Origin: Chromera velia
Taxonomy: Eukaryota; Sar; Chromeraceae
Direction of reading: 5' to 3'
Length of the DNA stretch: 56,423 bases
Assembly: GCA_018398765.1 (NCBI GenBank)
Contig: JAHBMJ010005794.1
Location: 9,017 to 65,439 of the forward strand
Notes under the pieces: generated by a model
Told to the model about the DNA's origin: nothing
Database searches by the model: none
What the model saw: the letters and a program-made list of their open reading frames with translations, nothing else
Made by a program: the position numbers and the translations under genes
Shown: piece by piece, positions 12,366-23,783 of the stretch
How the letters are laid out: each line of letters starts with the position of its first letter
Numbering within the stretch: the stretch's first letter is position 1

Positions 12366-15300
12366 TTGACAGAAGCAGAGATGCAAGTAGAAGCTCTGAG
12401 GGTGGTATTCGACAACATGTTCCCCAGGGCATGGGAGACGGGAGTAGACGTCTCCCCAGGTACCCCAGGTTTTTTTAGCCTCCAGGCCCTATTCGCCAGA
12501 CAAGAGCCAATAAATACAACGCTAGCACATGTCAGGTGGTTGAGACAGAGGTGGAGTTGGAAGAGAGCGGAAGAAAGAGCAGGCAGACGGATTGAGCTCC
12601 AACGGTGGCTTCGCGACAACCCGCCTCCCAGTGAAAGAAGACAGAATCAGTAGACAAATGGACAAACAGAGGAACAGACAGCAAATGGGCCGACAGAGAT
12701 GGAACGGGAGGGGGGGAGAGTGGAGGAGGAAGAGAAAGAAAACGTTGATCCGCAGACAAACGCGGAGATGAGAGAGAGAATAGAGGTAGGGGTAAGAGAA
12801 AGACAAGCAGAAATAAGAAGAGGGCAAGGAGAGAGAAGGGGGCAGATAGGAGGATAGAGAAGGAGTTTTCTGTTCTTTATCTTCGCGCTTTCCTTCTGGA
12901 GCCAACAGACGACAAGAGTGGGGGCCATCACGGCAACAGAGATTCGGAGAAGCCACACTCCGGCACTTCGACTCTCTGCATCGATCACCGCACTGACTAG
13001 GCTAGGAGAGATGGAAACAGAATTTGAAGGAGATGAAGGGGAAAAAAAGGACAAAAGGGGAGGAAAAGACGAGCCAAAAAGTAAAATTCCAGGCATAGCC
13101 GGAGTACTGAGCATTGTGGGAGGGATGGAGAGCGAAGAAACGGCTCACAGGGTCCTGCATGCTTACAACAGAAACATACCGACAAGCGAAGAAGAAAAGC
13201 CTCCAGAACTACGGACCGCCGCGGCCGAGAACGGCAGTGAAGAGGAGACAGAAGGGGGAGGAAGAGACCTGGATTCGATAACTTAGCCACACTTGCAAGC
13301 AAGCAGCGCTGTTTCCAGTTCAGCCTCTAGTTCGGCTTCGAGTTCAGCCCCTGGAACCAGCATAAGGGGCGGGGGGTTTACATTGATTCCTATTCCTGAA
13401 GTGATGCTTCCATCATATAGACTCCCAGACCCAGCGGGGGGAGTGCGGGAAGGGGGAGATATAAGAACAGGTGCAGCTAGTGCAATGAAGAAACCCCAAC
13501 ATCCGGTGATTGCAGCTACCACACCTCTCCAGGGTGGAGAGACAGGTTCAAAACGGTGGAAGGTCCACAGCCTGGGAGAAAAAGAACAAGCGGAGCTAGA
13601 CAGAAAACAACAAGGAAGGGGGGCAAGGAGTAGTGCAGGCTGTACAGAAAGGGGCGGGGGTTGCAGGGCAAGGCGTGGACAAGCAGTGCTTAGACAGGGA
13701 GCACCAGCATTGACAGCGGCCGCTGCGGCCTGCCCAGTAATCAGCGGTGATCAGGAGTGAGAGGACACTAGCAAAGATAGAAGAAACTGTCACAGGGCAG
13801 GTTTTCCTACCAAGTGCTTTTGCGAAAGAAGGAACCGTGTCTACAGTGAGAGGAAGATTGACAGATCACAGCAGGAACAGAAATAAGGGGCAGCTAAAAA
13901 CGGAGGAAGGAGTAGGGGAACCAGTGGAAGGAATTGATGGAGATGAAGAGTCGTTGTACGAGGAGGAGGAGGAAGAGAAAGCCAAGGGAGGGGAGCGAGA
14001 CCTACAGAAGGGGGGCCCCAGGAAGAGCGGCAGTCCACGCTCTCTAGGTCGCTGTCAGATGATGCCAGACAAGAAAATGCAGAAACATCGGAAGAACAGA
14101 AGGACGAAGGAGAAGAGAGTGGAGAACAGATAGCAGACGGGGAGGTAAACGGCCCTACAGAAACATGGAAAGCTGGGTGGGCCTTTTGGGACAGCGTGGA
14201 CCTTGCCTGAGACGCGCAGGACGACATGAGTATCCCAACCCACCGAACACTGCCAGCAAAATTCCATGCAAAGTGGGCGCAGATGTTTGCGAAGCTTGTT
14301 GAGATGTCAAAAGACGCAGACGCAGTAGTTTCAACCAGAGCTTCCAAAGCGATTGTATACTTTCCGAGCCTGTTTTGGAGAGCAGGAGCAAGAGGAGGAG
14401 CACATTCGGACAAAGAAACTATGGCGAGAATCTCTGCTTTTTGGAAAGGGGATTTTACGGGCTTGGTGGAGAGGCTTCGAGCAGATGTAGTGTTTCAAAA
14501 GCAGAGAAGAAAAGAGAGATCCAGACGTCTAAGGGCAGGGAGGAACGGAGCGGAAAATCAACAAGCAAAGAGGAGAGAAAGAGAACTGAAAGAAACGGCT
14601 GTGGAGACGCTCATTCAGTAAGGAGTGCTTTCAAAGGCAGCTTCACGGCTTTCTTTATTCAGAGTAGCCCCAGCGGATGCACAAACTTTCCAAAAACCCA
14701 GAGAGATGCATCTGCCGAGGCGAACCCCATTTTAGGCGCGCAGGCACTCACATGTGATGCCACCACTTGAAATCGGGGCAGATTCCCTTCTGAATGCTCT
14801 CAGAACCGCACCAAGGAGCTCAGCCCAGGGGATCACAGGATGAAGATATGAACATCTTCGTTTTCTCCTTCCACCAGATAGGATTGGAGCGATAGACCAC
14901 AAGCAGGCTGCGGTTCTGGCATGGGGACAAGACTTTATAGCAGGACGGGCTCCTCCGGAGGTCCTCGATTTGTTGGTGTGCGGACGATGTTTTGCGTTGC
15001 AGAAGAACAAAGACGGAACAAAGATACGACCTATCACCATAGGAGACGCGGTGAGGAGATGGATTTCAAGGGCGGTCCTGCAAGAGTATGGGGAGAGGAT
15101 AGAGAAACATCTGGGAGTGCGCCAATACGCAGTGCAAACACAAGACGGATATACCCACCTCTATCATACAGTGAGAACGGCCCTCCAGATGGATAAGTCG
15201 GCCATCTTCCTCCGACTAGATACCCAGAACGCTTTTAACGCAGCGGACCGACAAAAGATCATGGACGAGGTTTTAGAGCACTTTCCGGAACTTTATACAT

Positions 15301-17411
15301 TCTTGATGTTCTTTTATGGGCGAGCAGCTCCAACGTTCTTCCAGACAGATTCAGGAGAGACAAGAGTAATTATGTTGGAGGAGGGAGTACAGCAAGGGGA
15401 TGTAATGGGCCCAGCATTGTTCTGCATTGGCTTGAAGCCGGTTTTGGATAGGCTTGCAGAGATGCTCCAACAACAACACCCAAGATAGAGTACAATGATT
15501 GGGGCCTTCATGGACGACGTTGGGCTTATTTTTCCAGCGGGAGGACTGAAAAAGGCATGGGAGGCAGCGGTGCGGGAGTTTGCAACATTCAACCTGACTC
15601 TCAACCTAGGGAAAGGGAAGAGTCTCGCATTCTCACCGGACTGGGCAAAGAGGTATGGAGAGAGCAACACGGTCAGGTGGCAGTGCCCAGAGGATCCTCC
15701 AAACGGTTTGGAATTGTCAAGAGAGGGGTTCACATTGGGAGGGGGGGGAATAGGGACACACGAGTTCGAGCTGCAACGCTTTGAAGAAGTGAAGAAGGAT
15801 GCAGTGAAGCTTACAGAGAAGGTGGCAGAATACATAGACCCGGAGGGAAGTTGGCTTCTTTTCTAATACTGTGTGTTCCCTAAGCTGAGCTTCTTGTTCA
15901 GGCTGATGGGAGATACTATTCCCGCAATGGTGTGGGCAGAAGCAGATGACACGCTTCTCTCCACATTCAGGAAGGGAATGGGCATTGGGCATGGGGAATG
16001 GACAGTGCAACACACCCTTCAGGCAACGCTTCCCCTTGTGCAAGGGGGGTTAGGCATCCCGCGGTACAGCTTGCTACAGACAAGTGCTATTGTGGGGTGT
16101 TTTGCGTCGTACTTAGCAGACGTTTTGAAACGGCTGTTGGAGCAGGGGTATGGAAACAACGTTGAAGAGATTTGGCAGAAGGTGTCGTAACAAGTTTGGG
16201 CACGACAAGCTGAAACAGCGTTTTCCCGGTTGAAGAACGATAGTAAGGCAGTAGAAGCAGCACCGGCAGGGTCTTTCCTCCGCAAAGAATGGCAAGCAAA
16301 TGCAGAGGTATGGAGAAAAGAAAGTGTAAAAGGAATGCAGGGGAGACTGTTTGATACAGTGCAAACGGCAACGAGAAAACGATTTCTTAGAAAGATTCGT
16401 TGTCAAGAGGACACAGAGAGGGGGGCAGCATGTAGGCAGGCGCCAAATACGATCATGAGGTGGTCGTTTTTAGACGCACCTATACAGCATGTCCCTTTGG
16501 ACACAGAAGGACGAGTCCGCCTACGCAGCTGTTCGGAGAATGGAGCAAGTACGTGGATGGGGGCCATTCCATGTGGTGCAAATCATAAGATGCACCCTCC
16601 AATCTTTTGTATGGCACTCAGGCTTCGACTTGGCTTACTAATTCTACAGATTGTCAGACAACCTATTTGCAGATGTGGAACAAGAAGTGATATCTAAGGA
16701 GTACACGGAGGTAAGTGTCCTACGGGAGAGGGGTTGTGGAGACGTCATCAGATGGTGGGAGCAGCCTTTTTTGAGCTCATAACAGGGGTGAAATACTGCA
16801 CAGTGGGGGGGGAAACAACGTTTGGCACCTTAGGTCTCGTACTGGAGGGACCATTGGCAGAACAGAGAGACAAGCGGCCCGACCTATTTTCAAGTTTGCC
16901 AAACGGAGACTCAGTGGTGGGAGATGTTACATTGATTCACCCAATCCAAATTAGGGCCCGACTGCAACGAAACTCAAAGAAAGCAGGGGCAGCAGTATTG
17001 GAGAAGGAGAACAATAAACACTTCCATTACGATGAAGCTTGGAGAGCCGTAGGGATCAGGTTCGTACCTCTGGTGTTCGAGACGTTTGGGAGACCAGGGA
17101 AAAAGACAGTGCGCTTCGTGAAAAAAATGGTGCGACAGTCAAGTGAGAGGTTGGGAGAGGGTGTAGACCAGGCAGCAAGACAGAGACTCAGAGAGTGGCG
17201 GATCAGTGGTGGAAAACGATTTCGGTCGCAGTTCAGAGAGCAGCTTCTTCTACAGTACTTGCATCAGTACAAGCAAGCCGTGGGGCCCGTGGTTTCAAAG
17301 TCACTGAAATATTGCTGGGGAGGGAGTACTCAGCGTATGTTGGACTTGCCGACCGAACAAACGGAGGAGAGTGAAGAAAGAAGAGGGAGAGGGGGGGGAA
17401 AAAACTACTGA
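12366..17411 (+). pseudogene. LINE ORF2: reverse transcriptase, zinc knuckle and PD-(D/E)XK-like nuclease, with in-frame stops
   Basis: One reading frame can be followed from 12366 to the TGA-terminated end at 17411. From 14226 onward it has no frameshift but is cut by stops near 14619, 14733, 14841, 15486, 15864, 16188 and 16695. RT landmarks: RYEHLRFLL just after the 14841 stop, GTKIRPITIGDAVRRW, LRLDTQNAFNAADR (first catalytic Asp), EEGVQQGDVMGPALF and AFMDDVG (catalytic Asp pair, about 15505). Then comes a Cys/His cluster (ICRCG...H...C, about 16660-16720) followed by RRHQMVGAAFF. Last is a nuclease-like module with RPDLFSSLPNGDSVVGDVTL and, downstream, EKENNKHFHY, matching the spacing of PD-(D/E)XK enzymes. 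RT with a C-terminal restriction-like nuclease is a known LINE architecture. The TGA at 14841 sits where relatives have tryptophan. Confidence 0.8.
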
Positions 17412-17893
17412 AGGAAGGAAGAAATAAGGAGATTAAGGAAAAGTTGAACACAATTAAATTTGGTAGAGAAAAAATATAAGGTTGAAGAGACCCATTGCAT
17501 GAAGAAGGAAAGAAAGCAGTAATACTGTTGAAGAGAAAAGAATTCTTTGAAATATTTAGTATCAATACAAAGGAACAGAAAAGGAAAGGAAAAGTGGGAG
17601 AAGGGGAGATCAGTGGAGAAAGTGTTGATCAGTCTCTATTTTTTTATTCCACCTTCACATCGAATCGATAGATCATCTGAACACATCCAACAAGGCAGGG
17701 AGTGATTAAGAGTGCGAGGCCCTAGGCATGCAGGGACCTCAGCACATCTCGTAGGAAGGAATTTTTATGGCAGTTCTAGGTGCAGGCATAGGGACCATGC
17801 GGGGTGCCTATGTAGAGCAACTAGGATTGAGGGAAATACGAACCAAACCTATGCATACCGGACCAATACACGCCCGGAGAGGCGATAAGATAA

Positions 17894-17908
17894 TCTCCCA
17901 TGATTCTC
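17894..17908. repeat. target-site duplication, right copy
   Basis: TCTCCCATGATTCTC, identical to 9065-9079. It is immediately preceded by the GATAAGATAA tail of the LINE. Confidence 0.85.
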
Positions 17909-18153
17909 CCATGCATTGGACCCTCTCGATCCCGCAACTGCATGCAGGCGTACATGCATTTTCACACGTACGTCGATCTTCAGGCCGCTTCTTCAGACAA
18001 TTAACTGTTCAGACACGACCCTTTTTCAATGGGAGTTACCTGCGTCATCCGGTCGAGTTCTTCGTTTCCCAACTGATCTGCTGGAGTATCTACAGGCCGA
18101 GTTTCGCGTTCCCCCTTTTGCCTTTTTTTCCGTCCCGCAGTCCTGTCAGATCG
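17909..18153 (+). promoter_or_regulatory. upstream region of the AN1 gene, right half of the split promoter
   Basis: Unique DNA between the LINE target site and the first credible ATG of the AN1 gene. It has several ATGCA motifs (CCATGCATTGG, CTGCATGCAGGCG, ACATGCATTTT) in the first 60 bp. An open frame also runs through it (ATG at 17911), so a longer N-terminus cannot be excluded, but the composition looks untranslated. Confidence 0.4.
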
Positions 18154-19310
18154 ATGTCAACGACGTGCTCCGCCTGTAGCACTCGGATCACTCTTGTGCA
18201 GTCAGTGATCAAGTGCCGGTGCGGAGAAGCCTTCTGTGACAGGCACAGAACGCCAAGTGCCCACTCGTGCTCCTTCGACTATGAGACCCATGGGAAAGAG
18301 CGGCTGAGAAAAGAACTGAAGACCGGGACAGAATCGAGCCGACCAACAGCAAGAGGAGACGGCATTGCGGGATCGTCGTCTTCCTCTTCTTCTTCTTCTT
18401 CCTATGAGGCAGCGTGGAAGAATTACGAGCAGAGTCATGCAAGCAGGAATGTCCGAATTTGCCACAGCATTGGTCTCCTCATCCTTTTGTGGTACGCATT
18501 CTGGTCGCTTGTGGGGTTCAGTCTGCGTCCTCTCCTTTGGGGCGTCCTCCTGTCTCTTGTGTGTGCCAAGGGGTCCCACTTCCTCTTTGTTGAATCTGCA
18601 CGAGAAGACTTTGAGGGCATCCAACTAGTACCTATCAGACTCAGACATTGGCTAGGCTTGCAGGTGAGCGACAACAGCCGAGCCAAGGAGGTGCACTGGT
18701 GCCGGGGTTGCTTGTGGTCTCTTGGGGAAACGGTGAAAGCCCCCCTGGTGATGCTGCAAGTCGAAAACGAGGGCCTCCTGGAGAATCTCTGTAACATGTG
18801 AGTCAGGCAGTCTGTCTAAAGGGAGAGTTATCTTTTGTTCTGCGTTTTCTCTTGTGTCTTCAAAGAGTTTTTTGGTGGAACCAGGGCAGCAGGTGTGTAA
18901 GACAGTCGTTCGTCCAGACCCATGAGCAGTTTTTTCTTTTCTCTTTCATTTGAGCACGAATGTCTCAGGGCGAATTGCTAGTCACATGCATGATTTTTGA
19001 ATCGCCGTTTTTCGACCTGTCCTGTGTGCGCCTCCGTCCTCTGTGTGTTGTCTGTCGCTTTCTCTCGTGTTTTGACTAGCGCTCCTGTTTATGTTTCTCA
19101 GTGGGTGGCTTTTTCTATGCCCGGCTGTTTGTGTTTCTTGCTCTTTCCTTTTTTCTTCTTTTTTTCTGTCCGTGTCTGTGTTCCGGTGCATCTGTGTGAG
19201 CTTGGCGCACTCACTTGGTGCTTCGAGCGAGAAGGGAAAGGAAAAAGGACATGTCGTCTTCCGTGCCTTCATTGCGTTGCGTGCGTGCGCATGCCCGTGT
19301 GCGTGTGCGT

Positions 19311-19355
<45 letters not shown>

Positions 19356-19370
19356 TGTGTGTGTGTGTCT

Positions 19371-19406
<36 letters not shown>

Positions 19407-19939
19407 CCATGCGTGCGCGTGTGTCTCTGTCTGTCTCTCTCTGCGTGTTTCTCTTCTTCCCGTTTTCTGTCCGGCAGTTTCCTGCCTTTCTACCTATCTC
19501 TGTTGATCTGTTCAGTAGTCTCCATACCTCTCTCTCTCTTCCCCGCCCCCTCCCCCCTTTCTTTTTTTTGCTTTCTGTCTGTCGCGCTTGAAAGGAAACA
19601 AGGAGCAAAAAGAAAAAAGAAGCCATATGGTCTGTCTTTCCCTCTGTCATGCAGTCTGTCTATTTCAAGTCCAATGTGCAGGTTTTCTCATTCAGTCCTT
19701 CCTTCTTCGCTTTTTCGGTTCTTTCTGACAAGACGAAAAAGAGAAAGGGACGGACGAAGACCGAACCCTTATGCGTCTTCCTGTCGGCCTGGAAAAAGAA
19801 AAAAATAATTCAAACCGTTTCCCTTGTCTGGCCTCATCGCCCGTTTGAATTCCCTTTTCTTCCTTTGGTAGATGTTGAATCTTGTTTAATGGAGTCATAC
19901 ACTCTGTCTGTCTCTTTCTTTCAGTCGAGAAGTCATGGA

Positions 19940-19976
<37 letters not shown>

Positions 19977-20747
19977 GCTCTCCCTCTTCCTCTTCCTTTG
20001 CCTCTCCCTCCCTCCGCCCCCCCCCCCCCNNNNNNNNNNNNNNNNNNNNNNNNNNNNNNNNNNNNNNNNNNNNNNNNNNNNNNNNNNNNNNNNNNNNNNN
20101 NNNNNNNNNNNNNNNNNNNNNNNNNNNNNNNNNNNNNNNNNNNNNNNNNNNNNNNNNNNNNNNNNNNNNNNNNNNNNNNNNNNNNNNNNNNNNNNNNNNN
20201 NNNNNNNNNNNNNNNNNNNNNNNNNNNNNNNNNNNNNNNNNNNNNNNNNNNNNNNNNNNNNNNNNNNNNNNNNNNNNNNNNNNNNNNNNNNNNNNNNNNN
20301 NNNNNNNNNNNNNNNNNNNNNNNNNNNNNNNNNNNNNNNNNNNNNNNNNNNNCCCCCCCCCCCCCCCCCCCGCCTCTCTCTCTCTCTCTCTCTCTTTCTC
20401 TGCGGGCGGGGAGAATGCTGTGTCCATGTATCTGAGAGAGAGGGAGCGGGGAGGAGGGGGGGGGATGGCACTGTGCGTTCGTGCGTATGTGTGAGTGTGT
20501 GTGTGTGCGCGCGCGCGCGCGTGTGTGTGTGTGGCTGTGTGGGCGTGCGTGTGCGCGTGCGTGCGTATGCATGCATGCATGTATGTATGTATATATGTTT
20601 GTGTGTATGTGCAGAATCACGGCTGGAGGCACGAACTGTTTGACCGGTCAGCTGAAGCCCCCGACCCAAACCGCCAATCGCAAAAGGTCCTGGACGCATC
20701 TTTGGAACGTTCTCTCCAACTTCTTCTCCAAATCGATGGCTCGATGA
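18154..20747 (+). CDS. AN1-type zinc finger membrane protein
   Basis: Exon 1 is 18154-18797. It begins with MSTTCSAC and the AN1 pattern CSAC-x10-KCRCGEAFCDRHR-x4-HSC, which should bind two zinc ions. A low-complexity linker with ten serines follows, then two adjacent hydrophobic segments (from IGLLILLWYAFW, and from PLLWGVLLSLVCAK), then a CRGC pair. AN1 fingers usually sit in stress-associated, ubiquitin-linked soluble proteins, so the membrane anchoring is unusual. A strong donor (AACAT/GTGAGT) at 18797 overlaps the TGA that would otherwise stop the frame at 18801. A matching acceptor at 20614 gives a final exon 20615-20747 and a protein of about 258 residues. The second exon is inferred; the intron contains the assembly gap. 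Reading straight through gives about 215 residues. Confidence 0.75.
19288..19411 (+). repeat. (GT)n microsatellite in the AN1 intron
   Basis: Long GT/GC-GT dinucleotide run. A second GT/GC run lies at about 20485-20610, next to the acceptor, and (CTGT)n and (CT)n lie at 19935-20030 and 20370-20400. Confidence 0.9.
20030..20352. other. assembly gap (323 N) bounded by poly-C
   Basis: Run of N flanked on both sides by homopolymer C. It lies within the inferred AN1 intron. Its length may be a scaffold estimate. Confidence 0.98.
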
Positions 20748-20991
20748 GCATGAAACAGATCCTTTTCTTCGAGTGGGGGGAATCAAAAGGACATTTCATA
20801 TTGAATGAGCCCCTGCGTGCACTCTCATGCTGTAATGCTCATGATCATGCTTTTCAGTGAGTCTTCTTCCATGGTTACGTTCGTTGTGATTCCTGACCGC
20901 ATAAGCACGCATCACCAAAATATATTGCTCTTTTAATTCATTTATGCAATGTCCAACGTCGTTCGATTGCACAGTCCGAACGTACGAATGG

Positions 20992-21029
20992 TAAATCCTA
21001 ATAGCGACCGTAAATCCTAATAGCGACCG
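20992..21029. repeat. perfect 19-bp tandem duplication
   Basis: TAAATCCTAATAGCGACCG occurs twice, back to back. No gene context is recognised. Confidence 0.95.
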
Positions 21030-22048
21030 TTTTGCCAGGCTAGTGCCAGTGACAAAGGAGATAATTGGAGTTAGACTACTAGTAGGTTGGGCAGGCTAGT
21101 ATTGTGGCTACAACTATGGCTACAAGCTAGATGCATAACACCGTCTACCTATACTTTTTTTAAAACTATTTAAACCGACTTGCAGTTTATGGCAGCATAC
21201 GTATACATCGATTTTTGTATATAGTGATACTTTATGATAACCCCCTTATTATATTAATTCTCCGCTTCCTGAGGAGTACCCGTCAGTTCACTGCCCTGTG
21301 CAATTGGGCCACGATGGCTGTCGGGTTAAGTCACTCCATCTTATTATCATAGCATAACCCCCAAATGGCCCCCAAGATTAAAATTATTCTTCTTGGTTCT
21401 TCTGCATCTTGCAGCGATTCTTGTTACCTTTTACTACCTTTTGATACCCCATATACTCTTCTAGAAGAGATGCCTGCGCCACCCCGCCTTTAATTAATAC
21501 TAATTAACACCTAAACTTTTTGAAACCTAGTTAACCCCCTCACCGGGCCCCTAGATCTCACAATTCCGCACTTTTATCTAATCAAGATTTTTTTTTTACA
21601 TCATAAAGGTACACAAAAGCTGCTTGAAAGACGCCGTGCTACTGAGCCGATCCGCTCTGATAGACTTACTTTCGTATGCAACGTGCGTGTTGTGTGCGAA
21701 CTGCATGCACTGTGAGAACCCCAGAGGCCGCTACCCGTCTGCCTGCCCATCCGCCTTCCCGCCTGCCTGCGCAGTGGGTCACCGTTCCATACCCTGCCCT
21801 CCCCCCTTTTCCTGTGCCCAGTCAAAGAGCGAGTACCCCAGTGATTTGGTTTCATGCGAGAAAGAGGATTGACTGATCAATTCACTTGAAGAATGCTGTG
21901 TGACTTCTTCATGCTGCACCTCTTCTCGGCGGGGGGTGGGGGGGGGGGGGGGGTTGACGAGACTGATTGGACATTCATGACATTTGAGAGATGAAACAGT
22001 GACTCCGTCCATTCCTATGTATTCGCTCCTTTGGTCTTGTCTTCTTGG

Positions 22049-22196
22049 ATATGCCTCATAGGGGTGTATGACACCGGGGGGGGGGGTGGTGTACAGCGCT
22101 ACGAGAGCTGAGGGTGGATGCCCCCCCCCGGTGTGATTCAGAATGAGGTCATCTGAAAACGCCGGACTACGGATGGCAGGGGGGTATGAGGCATAG
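22049..22196. repeat. nested inverted repeat with G-run and C-run
   Basis: Outer arms are TATGCCTCATA (about 22049) and its complement within GGGTATGAGGCATA (about 22196). Inner arms are ACACCGGGGGGGGG (about 22070) and CCCCCCCCCGGTGT (about 22132). This could be a small foldback element or a G-quadruplex-prone site. Confidence 0.6.
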
Positions 22197-22537
22197 TGGT
22201 AGACAAAAAAAACTCTTAACTTCTCAGCTATACAATATCCTAAAATCTCTTCAACTATCTAAGACTATCTTAAAACTCAAAAACACTAACATATCTTAAA
22301 CTAATATATCTTATGGGAGGTGAAATTAATTTTGAACATTGAGGATAGGTTATACGGTTTGAGTTCCAAAGATGGTCTGCATAATTTTGAGAGACTTTCC
22401 CCGGTTTGCACACACAAAACATGTTATTATATTATTATGGAGCATCGTTGCATGCATGGGCCTCTAAGAAAAAAAATGCGTGCATGCATGTATTAAAAAG
22501 CTGAACGTCTGACTCAGCCTCGGTGGGCAACTCCGCA

Positions 22538-22690
22538 TGGACACCAGGGAGGGGTATCCCTTCTCGCACGGGCCGGTAGCAGCGGATACCGGGGGAGGCG
22601 GTGTCTGGCGCATCGGGCGCTTCGGGCATAACGGAGCAAGCTTGGACGCCCCCCCCCCCCTGGTGTCCTAATAGGAGGATACACCCCTAT
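22538..22690. repeat. inverted repeat with GGACACCAGGG arms
   Basis: GGACACCAGGGAGGGGTATCC is matched on the other side by CCCCCTGGTGTCC followed by GGAGGATACACCCC. Its C-run and GGTGT boundary resemble the foldback at 22049-22196. Confidence 0.5.
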
Positions 22691-23449
22691 TGTGCCTCCA
22701 CTGGCATGATGAGATGCTCAGCTTACTGGGTACCTGTCCCACTCACTGATTCGCAGCAAGTTGTTTTGACCGTCTACCTGCGTACCCATCTTGCGAGACG
22801 AGACTTGGTTGGGATTTGAGGTCTCAGACTGGACTCTAGATGGACCGTCTTTCCAGTATTTTCGTGTCTTCCTTCGTCTGTGTGTCTGTGATCTTGTGGT
22901 GGCGGGTCAGGAAGAAAGAATTCAGTGAACTAATTGAGTGGTACGGCGTGGTCATTCGTTTTTGTTAGGTCCTTTGTGATAGGAGGGTGTGTGTTTGTCT
23001 GTACGTCTGTATGTATGTATGCATGTTTCGTGTTTGATGATCTGGTTGGGGGAGTCGTGGGACTGGTGAGATGTTTGTCTGTCTTTAAAACCATCGAGAA
23101 GAAGGAACGAAAAGAAGGGGGCGGATGATGAAAACATATCAACATACTAATAAAATGTTGTTGAATCTTTGTGTAAACAATGAATCGAATTATAAAAAGA
23201 AAAAATTATTAGAAATTGGATTTCTCATTTAAATTTAAAATTACCCAATTGATTAAATTTGATTTTCTAATTAAAAATACATATATGATTAATTTAGATA
23301 TTTCAAATTAGAAATCCAATTTTCCAAATTCTTTTTTTAAAGGTTTGATCTTTATGTGAAGTTAAATAAATTTAGAAATAAATCTAATTGGTGTTCAGAT
23401 TCGAAATCTAGTTCGAGACCATAATTTGATTTTTGAAATGTTCACTTAC

Positions 23450-23750
23450 TGAAAAGAACTAGAATGGTCCAGTTAAGGACATCAGTCTAGTTACTTACAC
23501 AGTTCTCTATACAGGAATAATAATGCAAGATGTTTGTTCAGCTTCTGCTCTCATCGATCGATAGTTGTTCTATCGAATCATCCTGAGCATTTCACTGAGC
23601 AATTTCACAACATGGATTGACACATGTATTTTCTCCGTCTCCGTAATGTCTCAAGCCGCGCCGCACCGATAGGCAACGCAGCAGCACGGGACCGGCCAAG
23701 TCGGGCCGACCAATGCACGCCCGCCTCCTCTCTATAAGTGGCTGATTACA
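23450..23750 (-). repeat. copia 3' LTR (301 bp)
   Basis: Partner of 29301-29607, with the same TG...CA ends (plus-strand TGAAAAGAAC ... GCTGATTACA). On the element's sense strand it is preceded by a poly-A/G tract (plus-strand 23751-23787). Confidence 0.9.
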
Positions 23751-23783
23751 TGCATTCCTTTCTTTCTTTTTTTTTTTTTTTTT

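Larger units (their letters stand above)
9080..17893 (+). mobile_element. decayed non-LTR retrotransposon (LINE) with C-terminal PD-(D/E)XK-like nuclease
   Basis: An 8,814-bp element flanked by a perfect 15-bp direct repeat. It ends in a short tail of two GATAA units directly before the right duplication, as expected for target-primed integration. It starts with two diverged tandem 5' monomers, then an upstream region of several short reading frames, then a long ORF2 (12366-17411) with reverse transcriptase, a zinc knuckle and a nuclease. Its 3' UTR is about 17412-17893. ORF2 is broken by many stop codons, so this copy is presumably inactive. No LTRs are seen. The reading frame that runs from 17767 into the AN1 gene is LINE 3' UTR, not host protein. 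Confidence 0.85.
20748..23449. other. AT-rich intergenic region, no gene recognised
   Basis: After the AN1 gene the composition turns AT-rich, especially 20880-21600 and 22200-23480. I find no reading frame with a recognisable protein. It contains a 19-bp tandem duplication (20992-21029), two GC-rich foldback segments (22049-22196 and 22538-22690) and, from 23150, runs of AAATT/ATTTAA. The left copia LTR starts at its right edge. Confidence 0.6.

Noticed and set aside
17767-18153. N-terminal extension of the AN1 reading frame back to an ATG at 17767
   Set aside because: The first part lies inside the LINE 3' UTR, left of the right target-site duplication, so it cannot be ancestral host coding sequence. 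The ATG at 18154 directly precedes the zinc finger.
19649-20786. Long frames across the N gap on both strands
   Set aside because: They are open only because the N run has no stops. The flanks are microsatellite.
22435-22820. Possible tRNA or SINE in the GC-rich patch near 22.5-22.8 kb
   Set aside because: No cloverleaf or A/B-box pair could be fitted. The structure is explained by simple inverted repeats and C/G runs.
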